Under the pieces are notes generated by a model. The model did no database searches. It was not told where the DNA came from and worked only from the letters and a program-made list of their open reading frames with translations. Of a stretch of DNA of 64,000 bases, positions 8,767 to 17,415 are shown in pieces; position 1 is the stretch's first letter, and each line of letters opens with the position of its first letter. Source of the stretch: Chryseobacterium sp. G0201 (GTDB lineage Bacteria; Bacteroidota; Bacteroidia; Flavobacteriales; Weeksellaceae); NCBI RefSeq assembly GCF_003815655.1, contig NZ_CP033917.1:1488001-1552000 (forward strand), in the 5' to 3' direction. The translations under genes were made by a program, and so were the position numbers.

Positions 8767-8799
8767 CAAAAATAATAGAAAGTTAAATTACTTATTCAA
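8767..8799 (-). promoter_or_regulatory. promoter of the ECF sigma operon (TTG-N22-TATTTTTG)
   Basis: On the minus strand a TTG (8797-8799) is separated by 22 nt from TATTTTTG (8767-8774), the Bacteroidota -33/-7 arrangement. The -7 box ends 25 nt before the sigma factor start codon. Confidence 0.6.
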
Positions 8800-8929
8800 T
8801 TTTTGATCCAAATATTGAAATAATATCAGATAGTTACGTTTTAAGCTTGAAGCAACAGGCAGTAGACGGATTTACAAAAACTTCCATCTTCTAGTATCTG
8901 TCTCCCTTTTTAAACTCATCTTAAAATAT

Positions 8930-8937
8930 TATCTTTG
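8930..8937 (+). promoter_or_regulatory. -7 promoter element (TATCTTTG) of the DUF2520 gene
   Basis: TATCTTTG ends only 4 nt before the ATG at 8942. If used, the mRNA would be leaderless or nearly so. No -33 TTG is obvious. Confidence 0.45.
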
Positions 8938-8941
8938 TTTT

Positions 8942-9691
8942 ATGCAAATTGTAATTATCGGTTCCGGAAATGTTGCCTATCATCTGGCAAAAGCTTTTGT
9001 TCTGAATAACATTCCATTAACTCAGATTTTTGGAAGGAACGAAAAGGATTTAAATAAAATTTCCGAAGAATTAAAAATTCCTTTCTCAACAGAAAAATTG
9101 GAAGATGCAGATCTGTATATTATTTGTGTAAGTGATAGTTCTGTAGAAAATGTTTCTAAATTAATCACTAAAAAAGATTGTTTGGTTGTACATACTTCAG
9201 GTTCATTGCCCAAGGAAATTCTATTAGGAGCGTACAGAAAATCAAGCTTTTATCCTTTACAGACTTTTTCTAAATCTAAAGAACTGAATTATGAAAAAAT
9301 TCCTTTTTTCATAGAAACAGAAAATGAAGAAGATAAAAAAATTCTTTTTGAAATTGCTTCTAAAATTTCCAAGAATGTAATGGAAAGTACACATGAGAAA
9401 AGAAAATACATTCATCTCACGGCTGTTTTTGCTTGTAATTTTGTGAATCATCTTTTTTCAAGAGCGAAAGAAATTTCAGATTCTCAGGAGATTCCATTTG
9501 ATTATTTTTTACCGTTAATTGACGAAACTGTTCAGAAAATTCATGAAATTGAACCTAAATCAGCCCAAACCGGTCCGGCAGTAAGAAATGATGCACGTAT
9601 TTTGCAATTGCATGAACAATTATTGAAAGATGAAAGTCTGGAGATCTATAAAACAATGAATCATTCTATTAAAAAAATGTATGAGTTATAA
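8942..9691 (+). CDS. Rossmann-like / DUF2520 NAD(P)-binding oxidoreductase
   Basis: A 249-residue protein with an N-terminal nucleotide-binding fold (IVIIGSGNVAYHLAKAF, GSGxxA near residue 7) and a helical C-terminal domain with FACNFVNHLF and the PAVRNDARI motif typical of the Rossmann-like plus DUF2520 family. Relatives resemble pyrroline-5-carboxylate and ketopantoate reductases, but the substrate is not established. It is the first gene of an apparent operon with a KdsC-like phosphatase and Maf. The next gene starts inside its 3' end (11-nt overlap), which suggests translational coupling. Confidence 0.85.
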   Translation: MQIVIIGSGNVAYHLAKAFVLNNIPLTQIFGRNEKDLNKISEELKIPFSTEKLEDADLYIICVSDSSVENVSKLITKKDCLVVHTSGSLPKEILLGAYRKSSFYPLQTFSKSKELNYEKIPFFIETENEEDKKILFEIASKISKNVMESTHEKRKYIHLTAVFACNFVNHLFSRAKEISDSQEIPFDYFLPLIDETVQKIHEIEPKSAQTGPAVRNDARILQLHEQLLKDESLEIYKTMNHSIKKMYEL

Positions 9692-10199
9692 AGAGAAATT
9701 AAAAGATATAAAAGCATTTGTATTTGATGTAGACGGCGTTTTCACAGATGGAAGCGTTTATCTGATGCCCGGAGGAAATATGTCGAGAGTTATGAATGTC
9801 TTAGATGGTTATGCAGTCGTTAAAGCCTTAAAAAACAATTATTTAATAGGAGTAATTACCGGCGGAAACGATGAAATGGTAAAACACAGAATTAATTATC
9901 TTGGAATTCAGGATTATTACCCAAAATCACACGACAAAATGGTTGACTTTGAAGATTTTAAATCAAAATACAATCTTAAAAACGAAGAAATTTTAACGAT
10001 GGGAGACGATCTTCCGGATATTCATATGATGGAAGCTTCTGCTATTGCCACCTGTCCGGAAAATGCCGTTCCTGAAGTAAAGGGAATTTCTGATTATATT
10101 TCGCCAAAACAAGGTGGAAGCGGAGCCGTACGCGATGTCATTGAGCAGGTAATGAAAGTTCAGGGAAATTGGCATGAAGATAACACCCAATCTATTTAA
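9681..10199 (+). CDS. kdsC: HAD-family phosphatase, KdsC-like (KDO 8-phosphate phosphatase)
   Basis: A 172-residue cap-less HAD phosphatase. It has the nucleophile motif FDVDGVFTDG (Asp16 and Asp18), motif II ITGG near residue 60, and motif III/IV MGDDLPDIHMM near residue 109. The length and G-V-x-T-D-G signature fit KdsC, which dephosphorylates KDO 8-phosphate for the lipopolysaccharide inner core. No kdsA, kdsB or kdsD is adjacent, so the substrate assignment rests on family resemblance; a general HAD hydrolase is the alternative. The start codon overlaps the preceding gene by 11 nt, and maf follows after 10 nt. Confidence 0.8.
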   Translation: MSYKEKLKDIKAFVFDVDGVFTDGSVYLMPGGNMSRVMNVLDGYAVVKALKNNYLIGVITGGNDEMVKHRINYLGIQDYYPKSHDKMVDFEDFKSKYNLKNEEILTMGDDLPDIHMMEASAIATCPENAVPEVKGISDYISPKQGGSGAVRDVIEQVMKVQGNWHEDNTQSI

Positions 10200-10209
10200 T
10201 TAATTGAAA

Positions 10210-10764
10210 ATGAAATTACTATTAGCATCACAATCTCCAAGGAGAAAAGAACTTTTATCAAGTTTAGGATTCGATTTTGAGGTTGTAAAAATAGATTGTG
10301 AAGAAATCTTACCCGAAAATATTGAGATAGGAGAGGCCGCTGCTTATTTATCTGAATTAAAAGCAAATGCGTTCAGAAATCTTGTGGACGATGAAGTTTT
10401 ACTGACATCAGATACAGTTGTTGCTATTGATAATCAAATCCTTGGGAAGCCGAAAAATGAAGCTGATGCAAAAAAAATGTTGCAACAATTATCTGGAACG
10501 ACGCATCAAGTTTATACAGGAATTACCATTAAAACTTTATCTAAAACTATCACAGAAACAGATGTTGCCGATGTAGAGCTTGATGAAATTTCGGATGAAG
10601 AAATAGATTTTTACATTAAAAATTACAAACCTTTTGACAAAGCAGGAAGCTACGGCATCCAGGAATGGCTTGGAATGGCGAAAATTAAAAAACTATCAGG
10701 CAGCTATTATGCCATCATGGGACTTCCTACTCATTTGGTTTACAAAATTTTGAAAGAAATATAA
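10210..10764 (+). CDS. maf: Maf-like nucleoside triphosphate pyrophosphatase
   Basis: A 184-residue Maf/HAM1-superfamily enzyme with N-terminal LLLASQSPRRKELLSSLG, the central SDTVVAID catalytic segment and the late GSYGIQEWLGMAKIKKLSGSYYAIMGLP block. Maf proteins hydrolyse dTTP/UTP or modified nucleotides and limit misincorporation, with effects on cell division. I place the start at ATG 10210; a TTG at 10204 would add only two residues. It is third in the operon after the KdsC-like gene. Confidence 0.92.
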   Translation: MKLLLASQSPRRKELLSSLGFDFEVVKIDCEEILPENIEIGEAAAYLSELKANAFRNLVDDEVLLTSDTVVAIDNQILGKPKNEADAKKMLQQLSGTTHQVYTGITIKTLSKTITETDVADVELDEISDEEIDFYIKNYKPFDKAGSYGIQEWLGMAKIKKLSGSYYAIMGLPTHLVYKILKEI

Positions 10765-10849
10765 ATATTTTCAATATAAAATTTTATTATTTTTACAAAA
10801 TCATCAATCTTTTGATAATAAAAAGTAAATTGGCTAGTTATATTGAATA

Positions 10850-13489
10850 ATGAAAAAGAACATTTTATTCCTTTTAGTGGCTTGCATCGTTCTCTCTTGC
10901 GGATCAAAACCCAAGAGACCCGAGCAACGATCGAAGTTCATGAAAGGGTTTTCCACATATTATAATACACTATTTAATGCTAAAGATGCTTTAAACAGTG
11001 AATTTACGAGTAGAGATAAGGCTCATAAAGATAATTTTTATGCACCTTATATCCCAATTCTTACATACGAAGATCAACCTTTGGGAAGCGATCTTGGGCA
11101 ATCTTCTGCGTTCGCTGAGAACACTATGAAAATAGCAGAAGTAAATAATCCTCCCAGCAGAAATGCTGCAGGAAGAGCGCCGGGAGCTCCTCCAGGTGCA
11201 CCTCCGGGTATGCCAGGCGGGCTTAATGGTGGTAACCCAAACGGTCAATCAGAACAAAGCGATCAGCCCGAAAATAAAGGAGCCACAGTTCTAGAAATTG
11301 CAGAAGCAAAAGCTTTAAAAGCAATCAATAAATATTCGGTGATCAAAAACGGGGAAGAAAAAAATAAGAAAATCTTCGATGCTTACATCATTCTGGCACA
11401 ATCAAGAATTTATCAGAACAAATCTGTGGAAGCTCTGGATGCTCTGAACTATGTTTTCACTCATATGAAGAATGACAAAAGGATTCCTTTAGCTAAAACT
11501 TATCAAGCTGCAGCATATGCTCAGTTAAAAGATTATCATAAAGCTCAGGAGATTTTCGCTCAATTGAAAACTGAAGATATTAGTAAAGATTATAAAAAAA
11601 TATCAAGTATTTACTCTGCTGAATCGCTTTTGGATGCAGGAAAAAAAGAAGAAGCTACAAAAGAACTTGATAATGCTTTTGAATTAAACACCAACCGAAA
11701 ACTGAAAAGCAGAATCGCCTTCTTAAGAGGTCAGGTGTTGGAAGGTTTAAACCAAAATGAAAAAGCAAGAGAAAGCTTTATGGCCGCATACAAATACGCC
11801 AATGATTTTGAATTTGAGGTTAAATCCCAGATTGAAATTGCCAAAACTTTTAACGGAAAAGGTGATTATGAAGGCGCCAGAAAGTATTTGGAAGATATCA
11901 GTAAAAAAGGAACTTACGGATCCAGAAAGAATGAATTTTATTATGCATTAGGTTTAATGGCCAACAAAGCAGGTAAAAAACAGGAAGCTCAGGATCTTTT
12001 CAAGAAATCTTTAAAAGAAAAGGTTTCAGATCTACAGGTTCGTGGTTTGGCTTACTATGAAATAGGAAAGGATTATCTTGATAAGAACGATTATATCGGA
12101 GCCGGAAGTTATTATGATTCCGCGCTTGTTGCAATGACTTACGAGCCTTCAAAAGTGCTTTTGCAGGAACAGTCTATCAACATCAAGAAAATATCAAAAA
12201 ACTATTATCTGATCAAAAAAAATGACAGTATTCTTTCTCTAGCAAAGATGTCTGAAGCTCAAAAAACAGATTTCTTCTCTAAACATATCGCCAAATTAAA
12301 AATAAAAGAAGAAAAAGAAGAGCTTGAGAGAAGACGTGCAGAAAGAGCCAAAGGCTTTGATACAGGGGATTACAGTGCCAATTCTATTTTTGCCAATAGT
12401 TCTAATGGTTTTGAGGATTTCGGGACAAGTACAAAAGGTTTTTATTTCAGTAATACCGGTACCGTATCTAAAGGATCTTCAACATTTAAACAAGTTTGGG
12501 GAGACAGAGCGCTTGTCGATAACTGGCGTTATTCTAAGAAAATGGCAACGATCGATGATATGAAAAACGAGGCGTTGGGCGTTACTTCAGCACCTAATCC
12601 CAGACGTTTTGAACCTTCTTTCTATATTGAGCAGATTCCTACTGATGTAGGCAAATTAGACCAGCTTAAGAAGGATAGGGACACTGCTTCTCTAGGTTTG
12701 GGTATCATGTATCAGAATTATTTTACCAATACCCCTTTAGCTACAAAAACTTTATATGATCTTGTAGATGTAAAACCTGAAGAAAAAGTAATGCTACAGG
12801 CTTTATATGAGATTTTTAACATGAATTATGAAAAAAATCCTCAGATTGCAGAAAGAGCGAAGTCAATTTTGTTAAAAGATTATCCTTACACGTCGTATGC
12901 AGAATTTGCCAGAAATCCTAAGAACAGTACTTTTGTAAAATCTTCCGAAGATGTTCAGAATGAATATAAAAAGGCCTACGCGTTATTTGAAGCAGAAAAG
13001 TTTGCAGAAAGTAAAGCAGTCATAGAAGCAGCTATTCAGAAATATCCGAAAGATGCTCTGGTACCTAAATTCTCATTATTAAATGCATTTAATACCGGAA
13101 AATCAAGTGGAAAAGAGGTAATGATCCTTCAATTGGAACAAATTGCTTTAAATTATGGTAAAACCCCCGAAGGAATCAAAGCGAAAGAAATGCTAAATTA
13201 TTTAAAGAGTGAGCTTTCTTTCCAGGAAACTGATAATAAAGGAAATACCATCCAGAAACCGGGTACTAACCCGCTACAGCAACCTTCATCGATGAATATG
13301 AATAATCCGGGGCAAATAAATAATAGCACGAACGCTATACCAACTAAGCCAGAATCTACAACTGTTCAGCCATCTCCGTCCGCAAATTCTGCTGCAGTGC
13401 TTTTAGATGAAAGTGTTCCGCCACCAACTCAACCAGGTAATACACCGGGACAAAAACCAAAAACTCAAGCTCCGGCAAAACCAAAATAA
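10850..13489 (+). CDS. porW: PorW/SprE-like lipoprotein of the type IX secretion and gliding system
   Basis: An 879-residue lipoprotein with signal peptide and lipobox CIVLSCGS (lipidated Cys17). The mature protein starts with an RSKFMKGFSTYYNTLFNAKDAL block, has a Pro/Gly/Asn-rich linker (about 95-140), then many TPR-like helical repeats (about 150-470 and 690-800) and a Pro/Asn/Gln-rich tail. This order and length match SprE of Flavobacterium johnsoniae and PorW of Porphyromonas gingivalis, an outer-membrane lipoprotein that links the type IX secretion translocon to its motor and is needed for secretion and gliding. It is followed by a clear terminator. Confidence 0.88.
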   Translation: MKKNILFLLVACIVLSCGSKPKRPEQRSKFMKGFSTYYNTLFNAKDALNSEFTSRDKAHKDNFYAPYIPILTYEDQPLGSDLGQSSAFAENTMKIAEVNNPPSRNAAGRAPGAPPGAPPGMPGGLNGGNPNGQSEQSDQPENKGATVLEIAEAKALKAINKYSVIKNGEEKNKKIFDAYIILAQSRIYQNKSVEALDALNYVFTHMKNDKRIPLAKTYQAAAYAQLKDYHKAQEIFAQLKTEDISKDYKKISSIYSAESLLDAGKKEEATKELDNAFELNTNRKLKSRIAFLRGQVLEGLNQNEKARESFMAAYKYANDFEFEVKSQIEIAKTFNGKGDYEGARKYLEDISKKGTYGSRKNEFYYALGLMANKAGKKQEAQDLFKKSLKEKVSDLQVRGLAYYEIGKDYLDKNDYIGAGSYYDSALVAMTYEPSKVLLQEQSINIKKISKNYYLIKKNDSILSLAKMSEAQKTDFFSKHIAKLKIKEEKEELERRRAERAKGFDTGDYSANSIFANSSNGFEDFGTSTKGFYFSNTGTVSKGSSTFKQVWGDRALVDNWRYSKKMATIDDMKNEALGVTSAPNPRRFEPSFYIEQIPTDVGKLDQLKKDRDTASLGLGIMYQNYFTNTPLATKTLYDLVDVKPEEKVMLQALYEIFNMNYEKNPQIAERAKSILLKDYPYTSYAEFARNPKNSTFVKSSEDVQNEYKKAYALFEAEKFAESKAVIEAAIQKYPKDALVPKFSLLNAFNTGKSSGKEVMILQLEQIALNYGKTPEGIKAKEMLNYLKSELSFQETDNKGNTIQKPGTNPLQQPSSMNMNNPGQINNSTNAIPTKPESTTVQPSPSANSAAVLLDESVPPPTQPGNTPGQKPKTQAPAKPK

Positions 13490-13495
13490 AATAAG

Positions 13496-13524
13496 AAAGC
13501 GAAGATTACTCTTCGCTTTTTTTT
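13496..13524. terminator. bidirectional terminator between porW and tsaB
   Basis: AAAGCGAAGA / TCTTCGCTTT forms the stem, followed by eight Ts. It sits between convergent genes. Confidence 0.85.
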
Positions 13525-13545
13525 ATGTAGTTGTTTATTATTTCG

Positions 13546-14232
13546 TTAAATAGAATCAGGTGATTTCTTTTTCTTTACTCCATGAAAATCTTTCAAATAA
13601 AATGGTTCGAAATAAGCAATATCTTCAAACTCCTTATTTTCAATTTTTTCTAATGTTTTCTTTACTAAATATTGTGCAGAAGGGTAGATGGTCTCATTAA
13701 AATCAGCATTCGGAAGCTGTATAATTTCCTGTGCTTTTTTAGCTCCGTCTCCTACAAACAATACTTTTTTATCTTTAAATTCTTCAAAAGAAGTTTCATC
13801 TAGAATCTTTGCTTCAGTCTGGGAAAGTTCTTTTCCGTTTTTGCCGTCATAAACGGCCGTATAAACCTCCATTCTTCTTGCATCGATCAATGGAATGATA
13901 TAATCATAGTTTTGGTCTAAAAAAGGCTCTATCATTGTGTCAAGAGAATTAACTGCAACCAATGGAATCTTTAATCCATAACAAAAACCTTTTGCTGAAG
14001 AAGCGCCAATTCTTAATCCGGTGTAAGAACCCGGACCTTTTCCTAAAGACACCGCCTGAATCTCTTTCATGGAGATTCCAGCACCTTCCAAAGCCCATTC
14101 TACAAAAGTGTGCAGACTTTCTGACTGCTTATAATTATCTGAAACTTCTTCGCAAACGCACAATAACTTATCATTGTCTGAAATTGCTACAGAACAGTTT
14201 TTTGAAGATGTTTCGAGGTATAAAATTTTCAT
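13546..14232 (-). CDS. tsaB: TsaB, tRNA threonylcarbamoyladenosine biosynthesis protein
   Basis: A 228-residue member of the TsaB/TsaD ASKHA family. It has the N-terminal LETSSKNCSVAISDN segment and the signature GKGPGSYTGLRIGASSAKG near residue 64, then PLIDARRMEVYTAVYD. TsaB is the non-catalytic scaffold that pairs with TsaD and TsaE to form t6A37 on ANN-decoding tRNAs. Length and motifs are normal for the short TsaB form, which lacks the metal-binding histidines of TsaD. The neighbours are unrelated. A TAAATTTG element lies 93 nt upstream. Confidence 0.95.
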   Translation of the reverse strand: MKILYLETSSKNCSVAISDNDKLLCVCEEVSDNYKQSESLHTFVEWALEGAGISMKEIQAVSLGKGPGSYTGLRIGASSAKGFCYGLKIPLVAVNSLDTMIEPFLDQNYDYIIPLIDARRMEVYTAVYDGKNGKELSQTEAKILDETSFEEFKDKKVLFVGDGAKKAQEIIQLPNADFNETIYPSAQYLVKKTLEKIENKEFEDIAYFEPFYLKDFHGVKKKKSPDSI

Positions 14233-14324
14233 TTTTAATAATTAAATCTATCCAATATTTCATCAAACTAAAAGAAGTTTTAAAGATTTCTACGAAAGAC
14301 AAAGTTTGGAATTATTCTATTTTG

Positions 14325-14332
14325 CAAATTTA
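14325..14332 (-). promoter_or_regulatory. possible -7 promoter element (TAAATTTG) for tsaB
   Basis: The minus strand reads TAAATTTG, matching TAnnTTTG, 93 nt before the tsaB start. No -33 element at standard spacing is evident. Confidence 0.35.
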
Positions 14333-14368
14333 TGGCTTTATTTCGATACTCTGACGGCTCCAGAGTTT

Positions 14369-14770
14369 CTAGACAGAATTCTTTTTCATCCAAATTTCCA
14401 ATAAAACCAGCTTCATCTCAAAACTTTGATCTTTATATAAACCTGATACTTGGATTTTTCTTCTGATACTGGCGAATTTCTTATGCTTTTTAATCTCAGA
14501 AATTTCAATTTGCTTGATTTCTTTATAGATCACTTTTTTACTCGAAAAGTCTTTTTTAAAATCATCAAAATTCTGAGTCCAGCCGTTTGAATGACCAAAA
14601 GATACATCGGAAGACAAAATATTAATTATTTTATTGTCGTTATTCTGCATGTATTGATCTAAAAGTGAAATACTTTCAAATAACTTTGCGTCTTTTTGAC
14701 TTGTTTTAAAACTCTGACAACTCCAAAAAGTGAATGAAAGAAGTAGGAAACAAAGTGCTAATTTTCTCAC
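14369..14770 (-). CDS. lipoprotein resembling DUF4440/NTF2-like proteins, probably frameshifted at its 3' end
   Basis: A 133-residue product with lipobox FTFWSCQS (Cys18) and a body resembling small NTF2-like/DUF4440 proteins (DQYMQNNDNKIINILSSDVSFGHSNGW; LVLLEIWMKK). The frame ends abruptly after WMKKNSV. In the adjacent frame the next codons (14383-14341) read KRILSRNSGAVRVSK before a stop at 14338-14340. This is the kind of C-terminal strand such domains normally have after the Trp-Met-Lys-Lys segment. A small deletion has probably shifted the frame, removing a few residues and the natural C terminus. The gene starts 1 nt after the SDR stop, so it is likely co-transcribed with it. The function is not known. 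Confidence 0.65.
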   Translation of the reverse strand: MRKLALCFLLLSFTFWSCQSFKTSQKDAKLFESISLLDQYMQNNDNKIINILSSDVSFGHSNGWTQNFDDFKKDFSSKKVIYKEIKQIEISEIKKHKKFASIRRKIQVSGLYKDQSFEMKLVLLEIWMKKNSV

Positions 14771-14771
14771 C

Positions 14772-15521
14772 TTATTTTCTGTAAATCGTTCTCGGTTCTG
14801 CCTGAGCAGTAGGGTAGATTGTCATATCAGAAACACTCACATGCTTTGGAGCGTTGACACAATAAGCGATCGCATCAGAAATATCTTCAGCTTTTAAGGC
14901 TTCATATCCGGCATACACTGTGGAAGCTCTTTCGCTGTCACCTTTAAATCTAATTAAAGAAAAGTCTGTTTCTACGGCTCCTGGTTGAATATTGGTAACC
15001 TTAATTCCAAATTCTGTTAATTCTATTCTCATTCCTTCGGAAATTACGTCAACCGCTTTTTTGGTAGCGCAATACACAACTCCGTTGGCATACGTTTGTC
15101 TTGCTGCCACAGAACTGATATTTACAATATGTCCGGAATTTCTTTCTTTCATTCTTGGAATAATCATTTTAGAAACATATAAGATACCCTTTACATTTCC
15201 GTCGATCATAGAATCCCAATCTCTTGTGTTGCCTGCCGAAAGAGGTTCAAGACCATGAGCGTTTCCTGCATTATTAATGAGAACATCAATATTCTTCCAT
15301 TCTTCCGGAAGCGAGTTTATCGCGTTCTCAACTTCTTGATGATTCCTTACATCAAATTTCAAACTAAATATTTCGGTATATTGAGAAAGTTCAGTTTTTA
15401 GAGATTCTAAGACCTCAATTCTTCTTCCGCAAATAATAATTCTGTTTCCTTGTTTTGCAAAAAGTTCTGCAGTGGATTTTCCTATTCCGGAGGTTGCTCC
15501 TGTGATGAGTATTGTTTTCAT
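14772..15521 (-). CDS. short-chain dehydrogenase/reductase (YdfG-like)
   Basis: A 249-residue classical SDR: TGATSGIGKS nucleotide-binding motif (8-17), NNAG (83-86), and the Ser137, Tyr150, Lys154 catalytic residues (NISSVAA and YCATKK). The Arg-rich segment after strand 2 (ICGRRIEV) favours NADP over NAD. Closest known types are YdfG-like serine/3-hydroxy acid dehydrogenases, but the substrate cannot be read from sequence. It leads a two-gene unit with the DUF4440-like lipoprotein. Confidence 0.9.
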   Translation of the reverse strand: MKTILITGATSGIGKSTAELFAKQGNRIIICGRRIEVLESLKTELSQYTEIFSLKFDVRNHQEVENAINSLPEEWKNIDVLINNAGNAHGLEPLSAGNTRDWDSMIDGNVKGILYVSKMIIPRMKERNSGHIVNISSVAARQTYANGVVYCATKKAVDVISEGMRIELTEFGIKVTNIQPGAVETDFSLIRFKGDSERASTVYAGYEALKAEDISDAIAYCVNAPKHVSVSDMTIYPTAQAEPRTIYRK

Positions 15522-15612
15522 AAAATTTTCAATTTTAAATGTAGCAGTCTAAAAATTTATCAATGTAATAATCATTGGTAAAATGCTAGATTGATACATT
15601 GTTACACTTATA

Positions 15613-15984
15613 CTAATTAGCATCAAATGCCTCAAAAGCATCTATTATATGCTCTATAACCAGTCTTCCTTTTTCATCGGGAAGAACTGAAATGATATCA
15701 AATCTTACTTCCTGATTTTTATTAAACTCTTCTAAATAATGATTCGTAGCCGAAACTATTAATGATATTTTTCTTTTATTAACGGCTTCTTGAGGCAGCA
15801 TAAAAGCATCTGTTGAACGAGCTTTTACTTCGACAACAACTATTAAACTATCTTTTTCGGTGATAATATCAATCTCTGCTTTTTGATAACGAAAGTTTCT
15901 TATTAAAATTTTGTAGCCGTTCTTTTGTAGAAATTCTACAGCTAGGTCTTCTGCTTTTTTCCCGAGGTCGTTATGGTTTGCCAT
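15613..15984 (-). CDS. yraN: YraN/UPF0102 family predicted endonuclease-like protein
   Basis: A 123-residue protein with the UPF0102 pattern: GKKAEDLAVEFLQKNGYKIL, RNFRYQKAEIDIITE and VVVEVKARS. These carry the Glu/Asp-...-Glu-x-Lys residues of a PD-(D/E)xK-like fold. I choose the ATG at 15984, which gives the normal MANHNDLG start. A longer frame upstream would overlap the previous gene by 47 nt. It starts 1 nt after that gene's stop and is the last gene of a compact leftward operon. Its function is not well established in the family. Confidence 0.85.
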   Translation of the reverse strand: MANHNDLGKKAEDLAVEFLQKNGYKILIRNFRYQKAEIDIITEKDSLIVVVEVKARSTDAFMLPQEAVNKRKISLIVSATNHYLEEFNKNQEVRFDIISVLPDEKGRLVIEHIIDAFEAFDAN

Positions 15985-15985
15985 C

Positions 15986-16483
15986 TTATTTTTTATTAAA
16001 TCTTGCTGCCTTTCCTTCGGATGCAATTTCAAATTCTTCTTCTATCCAAGATAGCAATTCATGGTGAAAATTCAGAAATAATTCTTTATTTTCTCCTTCA
16101 ATAAGAGTTTCAGAAATATCGTAAGGAATATGAATAGTTTGCTCCTCTTTATTAATTTCTAATTTATAATATTCACTTTTTGAATGGGCAGAAGTAGAGT
16201 AAATAATTTTATCCGACTTTACTATTTTAGGAACAATAATCTTTAAGTTCAATCCTAAAATAGTTTTAATTTTCTGCTCTAGATCTTCTGATAATTTGTC
16301 CCTTATTATTGTAAATCTTCGTAATTGTTTTCTTTCAAAATCATTATCAGGAAGATGATCAAATTTAATATACCAGAAAAATTTTAGACAAAATTCAAAA
16401 GTATCAGAAATGTATAAATCTTTCAAAACAAAATCACCAATGAATCCAGGACTGAAATGATATTCAAAGATTATATTATCCAT
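15986..16483 (-). CDS. conserved-looking protein of unknown function
   Basis: A 165-residue soluble protein without a signal peptide or membrane helix, rich in aromatic and acidic residues (FEYHFSPGFIGDFVLKDLY; HHELLSWIEEEFEIASEGK). The C terminus is basic. It lies 2 nt after ldcA and 1 nt before yraN, so it is certainly translated as part of that operon. I do not recognise a domain. Confidence 0.65.
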   Translation of the reverse strand: MDNIIFEYHFSPGFIGDFVLKDLYISDTFEFCLKFFWYIKFDHLPDNDFERKQLRRFTIIRDKLSEDLEQKIKTILGLNLKIIVPKIVKSDKIIYSTSAHSKSEYYKLEINKEEQTIHIPYDISETLIEGENKELFLNFHHELLSWIEEEFEIASEGKAARFNKK

Positions 16484-16485
16484 TT

Positions 16486-17415
16486 CTAAAATTCAACTTG
16501 TACCTTACTTTCAATTTTCAGTTTAACCTCGCTTCCAATAATCAAAGGTCGGTTGTCTTTAATATGACCATTCGGGAAACCAAAAGCAACAGGAAATTTA
16601 TATTTTGAAAGTCTCTCTGAGATCAATTTATAAGCGAATTCATCGAAGCTATTATTATATTGGGTATTCTCTTTTTCATCTCCCATGTTGGTCATTCCTC
16701 CAACAATCAGTCCTGAAATTTTAGTAAAAACTCCGGCTAATTCTAAACTCATAATCATTCGGTCAAGAGCATAAAAATTTTCACCGATATCTTCGATGAA
16801 TAAAATTTTATCTTTAAAATCAAATGAGTATTTGGTTCCTAAAAGAGCATAAATCAGGGCTAAATTCCCTCCAACCAATTCTCCCTTAGTATTTCCTTTT
16901 TTATTAAATTGATTGGGTTTTATGATGTATTTTGGAGCTTTTCCTTTTAAAACATCAAAGATCAAATCATAACTTTCGTCTGTAACCCCGAAACTTGAAG
17001 TTTTAATCGTCTGTCCATGAATAGAAGCAAAGCCTTTCTTCAACAAATAACTTTGGATCACGGTATTGTCAGAATAACCGATATACCATTTCGGATTTTC
17101 TATAAATTTGTTAAGCTTCAGATGCTGAATCAGATGCTGACAACCATATCCGCCTCTGGAAGCCCAGACTGCAGAAATTTCTTTATCATTTAAAGCCCAA
17201 TTGATATCTTTTATTCTTTCCTTTTCTGTTCCTGCATAATTGTATCCGTTTGAGAATTTAGTATAAAGATGTTCACCTAAAACAGGCACAAAACCTTTAT
17301 TCTTGATCATCTTAATTCCATTTTCTAGTTGAGATGCATCAACAGCACCTGCAGGGGAAATAACAGCTATTTTATCACCTTTTTTAAGGGATTTTGGAAA
17401 GATTATTTTTTTCAT
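16486..17415 (-). CDS. ldcA: LD-carboxypeptidase (peptidase family S66)
   Basis: A 309-residue S66 enzyme. The nucleophile lies in WYIGYSDNT (Ser115). It also has ASRGGYG near residue 86, FIEDIGE in the middle and FPNGHIKDNRP near the C terminus, supplying the Glu and His of the Ser-Glu-His triad. It removes the terminal D-alanine from murein tetrapeptides during cell-wall recycling, normally in the cytoplasm; no signal peptide is present. The start overlaps the LysE-family stop by 4 nt, showing a coupled operon. Confidence 0.92.
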   Translation of the reverse strand: MKKIIFPKSLKKGDKIAVISPAGAVDASQLENGIKMIKNKGFVPVLGEHLYTKFSNGYNYAGTEKERIKDINWALNDKEISAVWASRGGYGCQHLIQHLKLNKFIENPKWYIGYSDNTVIQSYLLKKGFASIHGQTIKTSSFGVTDESYDLIFDVLKGKAPKYIIKPNQFNKKGNTKGELVGGNLALIYALLGTKYSFDFKDKILFIEDIGENFYALDRMIMSLELAGVFTKISGLIVGGMTNMGDEKENTQYNNSFDEFAYKLISERLSKYKFPVAFGFPNGHIKDNRPLIIGSEVKLKIESKVQVEF

